A DNA stretch of 64,000 nt from assembly GCA_003609755.1 (NCBI GenBank), contig AP017991.1, positions 966,001 to 1,030,000 of the forward strand. The letters run 5' to 3'. The notes below the pieces were generated by a model. It worked only from the letters and a program-made list of their open reading frames with translations, did not search any database and was not told where the DNA came from. Below, in pieces: positions 61,845 through 64,000 of the stretch. Positions within the stretch are counted from its first letter, which is position 1; each line of letters starts with the position of its first letter. The DNA comes from Planktothrix agardhii NIES-204 (GTDB taxonomy: Bacteria > Cyanobacteriota > Cyanobacteriia > Cyanobacteriales > Microcoleaceae). A program made the position numbers and the translations under genes.

Positions 61845-64000
61845 TTAGACAACAGACGGTTGAGGCTGGAATTGGAACATGGAATAAATCACATTTCGGC
61901 GAATATCGGTCATCATATCCAAGAACAATTCATATCCCTCGCTCTTATATTCAATTAAGGGGTCTTTTTGTCCATAACTCCGTAAACCGACCGACTCCCG
62001 TAGCGCGTCCATTTGTTGTAAATGCTCCCGCCACAGGGTATCAATTTGTTGCAGGATGAAGAAGCGTTCAGCTTCGCGCATTAACCCCTGTCGGATTTGA
62101 TTAACTTGGTTTTCTTTCATATCATAAGCATTGCGTAACTGTTCATGGAGGAAAGTTTTAATTTCATCTACCGATAAATCCACTAATTGTTCGGCGGTTA
62201 AATCGGCTAACAGATAGACAAATTCCTTGGATTTAGTAACAAGACTCTCTAAATCCCATTCTTCCGAAGGTAAGTCAGGATTGATATAGGCTTCCACGAT
62301 ATCATCCATGGTTTGTTCCCCATATTTAATCACTTGTTCCTTCAAATCTTGCCCTTCTAAAACCCGTCGGCGTTCGGCATAAATTGCCCGCCGTTGGTTG
62401 TTCATAACCTCATCATATTCAAATACCTGTTTACGGATATCGTAATAGTAGGTTTCAACTTTTCGTTGGGCATTTTCCAGCGATCGGGTTAATAATTTAG
62501 ACTCAATGGGCATATCTTCATCCACATTAAAAGCATCCATTAATCCGGCCACTCGATCGCCCCCAAAAATCCGTAATAAATTATCCTGTAAACTCAGGAA
62601 AAACCGCGTGGAACCCGGATCACCTTGGCGTCCAGCCCGTCCCCGCAATTGATTATCAATCCGGCGAGATTCATGGCGTTCGGTTCCAATTACATGAAGT
62701 CCACCATATTCCACCACCTCATTATGTTCCTGTTTGGTGAAGTTTTCGTACTCATGAACGATCAGGTTATAGACTTCTCGCAATTTTTGAATTACCGGGT
62801 CATTGGTGGGAGCTTTTTCCGAAGCAACGGCTAATAAATCCTCCGCTTGTAACTCTGCTAAATTGCGTTCTCCATGAACTCCCACGGCAAAATCAACCGC
62901 ATCTTTCAGTTTTTGTTCAGTGGGTTTGGATAATTCCGTTGGGAATAATTGAGTAGTTACTTTCCAGGTTTTAGGTTTTTTACTCTGATCAAATCCTTGG
63001 GCTGCGGGGCGACGACTCCCTGCTCCCCCGACAAACGCTAATTCCTTTTCATCATCGGGTTTAACAAGTTTAGGCATCAAATACTCGCGCATTTTGAGCC
63101 GTCCCATAAACTCCGCATTTCCCCCCAAAATAATATCCGTTCCCCGTCCGGCCATGTTAGTAGAAATAGTCACAGCCCCTTTGCGTCCGGCTTGGGAAAT
63201 AATTTCCGATTCCCGTTCGACGTTTTCGGGTTTAGCATTTAATAAATTATGGGGAATTTTGCGTTGTTGTAATAAATTCGAGAGAATTTCTGATTTTTCT
63301 ACGCTCGTTGTTCCGACTAAAACCGGACGGCCTTCTTTATGTAAATCCGCACATTCTTCAGCAATGGAAGTCCATTTTCCTTCTTCGGTTTTATAGACCA
63401 CATCGGGTAAATCTTCCCGTCCGGTAATCCGGTTGGTCGGAATAATAGTAACTTGCAGCTTATAGATGCGTTCAAATTCGGCTTCTTCAGTTTTTGCAGT
63501 TCCGGTCATCCCCGATAATTTGGGATATAATAGGAAGAAATTCTGATAAGTAATAGTAGCTAAAGTTTGGGTTTCCGGTTGAATATCTACCCGTTCTTTA
63601 GCTTCAATGGCTTGGTGTAAACCGTCACTCCAACGCCTTCCGGGCATCACCCGTCCGGTAAATTCATCCACGATAATGACTTCCCCATTACCGATAATAT
63701 AGTTGACGTCTTTAATAAATAATTCTTTGGCTTTTAAGGCATTAAAAACAAAGTGCGCCCAAGGATCATTAGGATCATATAAATCTTGAACCCCAAATAG
63801 TTCTTCCGCCCGGGCAAAACCTTCATCGGTCATCAGAACATTACGGCCTTTTTCATCGACTTCATAATGTTCTTCTTTTTCCATCATTTGAGCAACTTCC
63901 GCCGCCCGCATATATTTTTGACTCGGACGTTCCACCTGACCAGAAATAATTAAAGGCGTCCGGGCTTCATCAACTAAAACCGAGTCTACTTCATCAATAA
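61845..64000 (-). CDS. secA: Protein translocase subunit SecA, C-terminal part (cut by window edge)
   Basis: SecA is the ATPase motor that drives preproteins through SecYEG. About 718 C-terminal codons are present; the frame continues past 64000 ([17 protein letters not shown] at the edge, the Walker B region). Visible are [52 protein letters not shown] and [18 protein letters not shown] of the second motor domain. The helical scaffold and wing domains follow, with the end [11 protein letters not shown]. There is no C-terminal zinc-binding motif, as is usual in cyanobacteria. A terminator follows at 61684. Confidence 0.97.
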   Translation of the reverse strand, partial: IDEVDSVLVDEARTPLIISGQVERPSQKYMRAAEVAQMMEKEEHYEVDEKGRNVLMTDEGFARAEELFGVQDLYDPNDPWAHFVFNALKAKELFIKDVNYIIGNGEVIIVDEFTGRVMPGRRWSDGLHQAIEAKERVDIQPETQTLATITYQNFFLLYPKLSGMTGTAKTEEAEFERIYKLQVTIIPTNRITGREDLPDVVYKTEEGKWTSIAEECADLHKEGRPVLVGTTSVEKSEILSNLLQQRKIPHNLLNAKPENVERESEIISQAGRKGAVTISTNMAGRGTDIILGGNAEFMGRLKMREYLMPKLVKPDDEKELAFVGGAGSRRPAAQGFDQSKKPKTWKVTTQLFPTELSKPTEQKLKDAVDFAVGVHGERNLAELQAEDLLAVASEKAPTNDPVIQKLREVYNLIVHEYENFTKQEHNEVVEYGGLHVIGTERHESRRIDNQLRGRAGRQGDPGSTRFFLSLQDNLLRIFGGDRVAGLMDAFNVDEDMPIESKLLTRSLENAQRKVETYYYDIRKQVFEYDEVMNNQRRAIYAERRRVLEGQDLKEQVIKYGEQTMDDIVEAYINPDLPSEEWDLESLVTKSKEFVYLLADLTAEQLVDLSVDEIKTFLHEQLRNAYDMKENQVNQIRQGLMREAERFFILQQIDTLWREHLQQMDALRESVGLRSYGQKDPLIEYKSEGYELFLDMMTDIRRNVIYSMFQFQPQPSVV

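Overview
The window reads as a chromosomal segment of an AT-rich filamentous cyanobacterium. Planktothrix or another Oscillatoriales genus is my inference from gene content; no database search was run. Signs of a cyanobacterium are the many HIP1-type GCGATCGC octamers, a cyAbrB regulator, a Tab2-like protein, a Ycf41-type SSB, glycine-rich RRM proteins, a DHH-CBS-CCA fusion and an orthocaspase-like protein. I saw no rRNA or tRNA gene and no CRISPR array.

Layout. 1-11.2 kb: partial pyruvate kinase, a short-chain reductase, cobM, lgt, a large M48-like membrane protein with no zinc ligands, an RRM protein, a DUF2283 gene and alaS, which carries a tandem-repeat insert and a frameshift. 11.2-22.6 kb: a DUF3370 secreted protein, then an accessory island. 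It holds hsdM, hsdS and hsdR of a type I restriction-modification system interleaved with PIN toxin-antitoxin pairs, orphan antitoxins and a minimal nucleotidyltransferase, and ends with a Uma2-type nuclease. 22.7-33 kb: an unrecognised two-domain protein, a PEP-CTERM/vWA membrane protein, a tandem array of four RNA-binding protein genes with shared leaders, a TnpB remnant, an SSB and a GDP-mannose pyrophosphorylase-like fusion. 33-45.3 kb: a methyltransferase, a SafE-like membrane protein plus exported partner, acpP-fabF, sat, a Tyr/Ser pseudo-orthocaspase, avtA, a Tab2-like gene and an Rpn-like nuclease. 45.4-64 kb: hisC, an ABC-2 permease, a broken kinase-WD40 gene, cyAbrB, an Rrf2 regulator, cbiB, pyrR, rsmB, the DHH-CBS-CCA gene, an AAA-GGDEF protein, fumC, smpB, a small lipoprotein and partial secA.

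How it fits together. Housekeeping genes dominate: fatty acid synthesis, sulfate activation, corrinoid synthesis, translation quality control and protein export. They are peppered with small non-autonomous repeats. Three kinds recur: elements with TATAGC ends, one of which split a histidine kinase gene at a TA; G/C-rich palindromes, which also sit inside alaS and hsdR; and duplicated 3' ends of alaS and fumC. Several proteins are predicted pseudoenzymes: the M48-like protein, the orthocaspase and the phosphomannomutase half of the GDP-mannose fusion. The best candidates for new biology are the repeat-derived peptide inside alanyl-tRNA synthetase, the toxin-antitoxin-loaded restriction island and the shared leader of the RNA-binding protein array.
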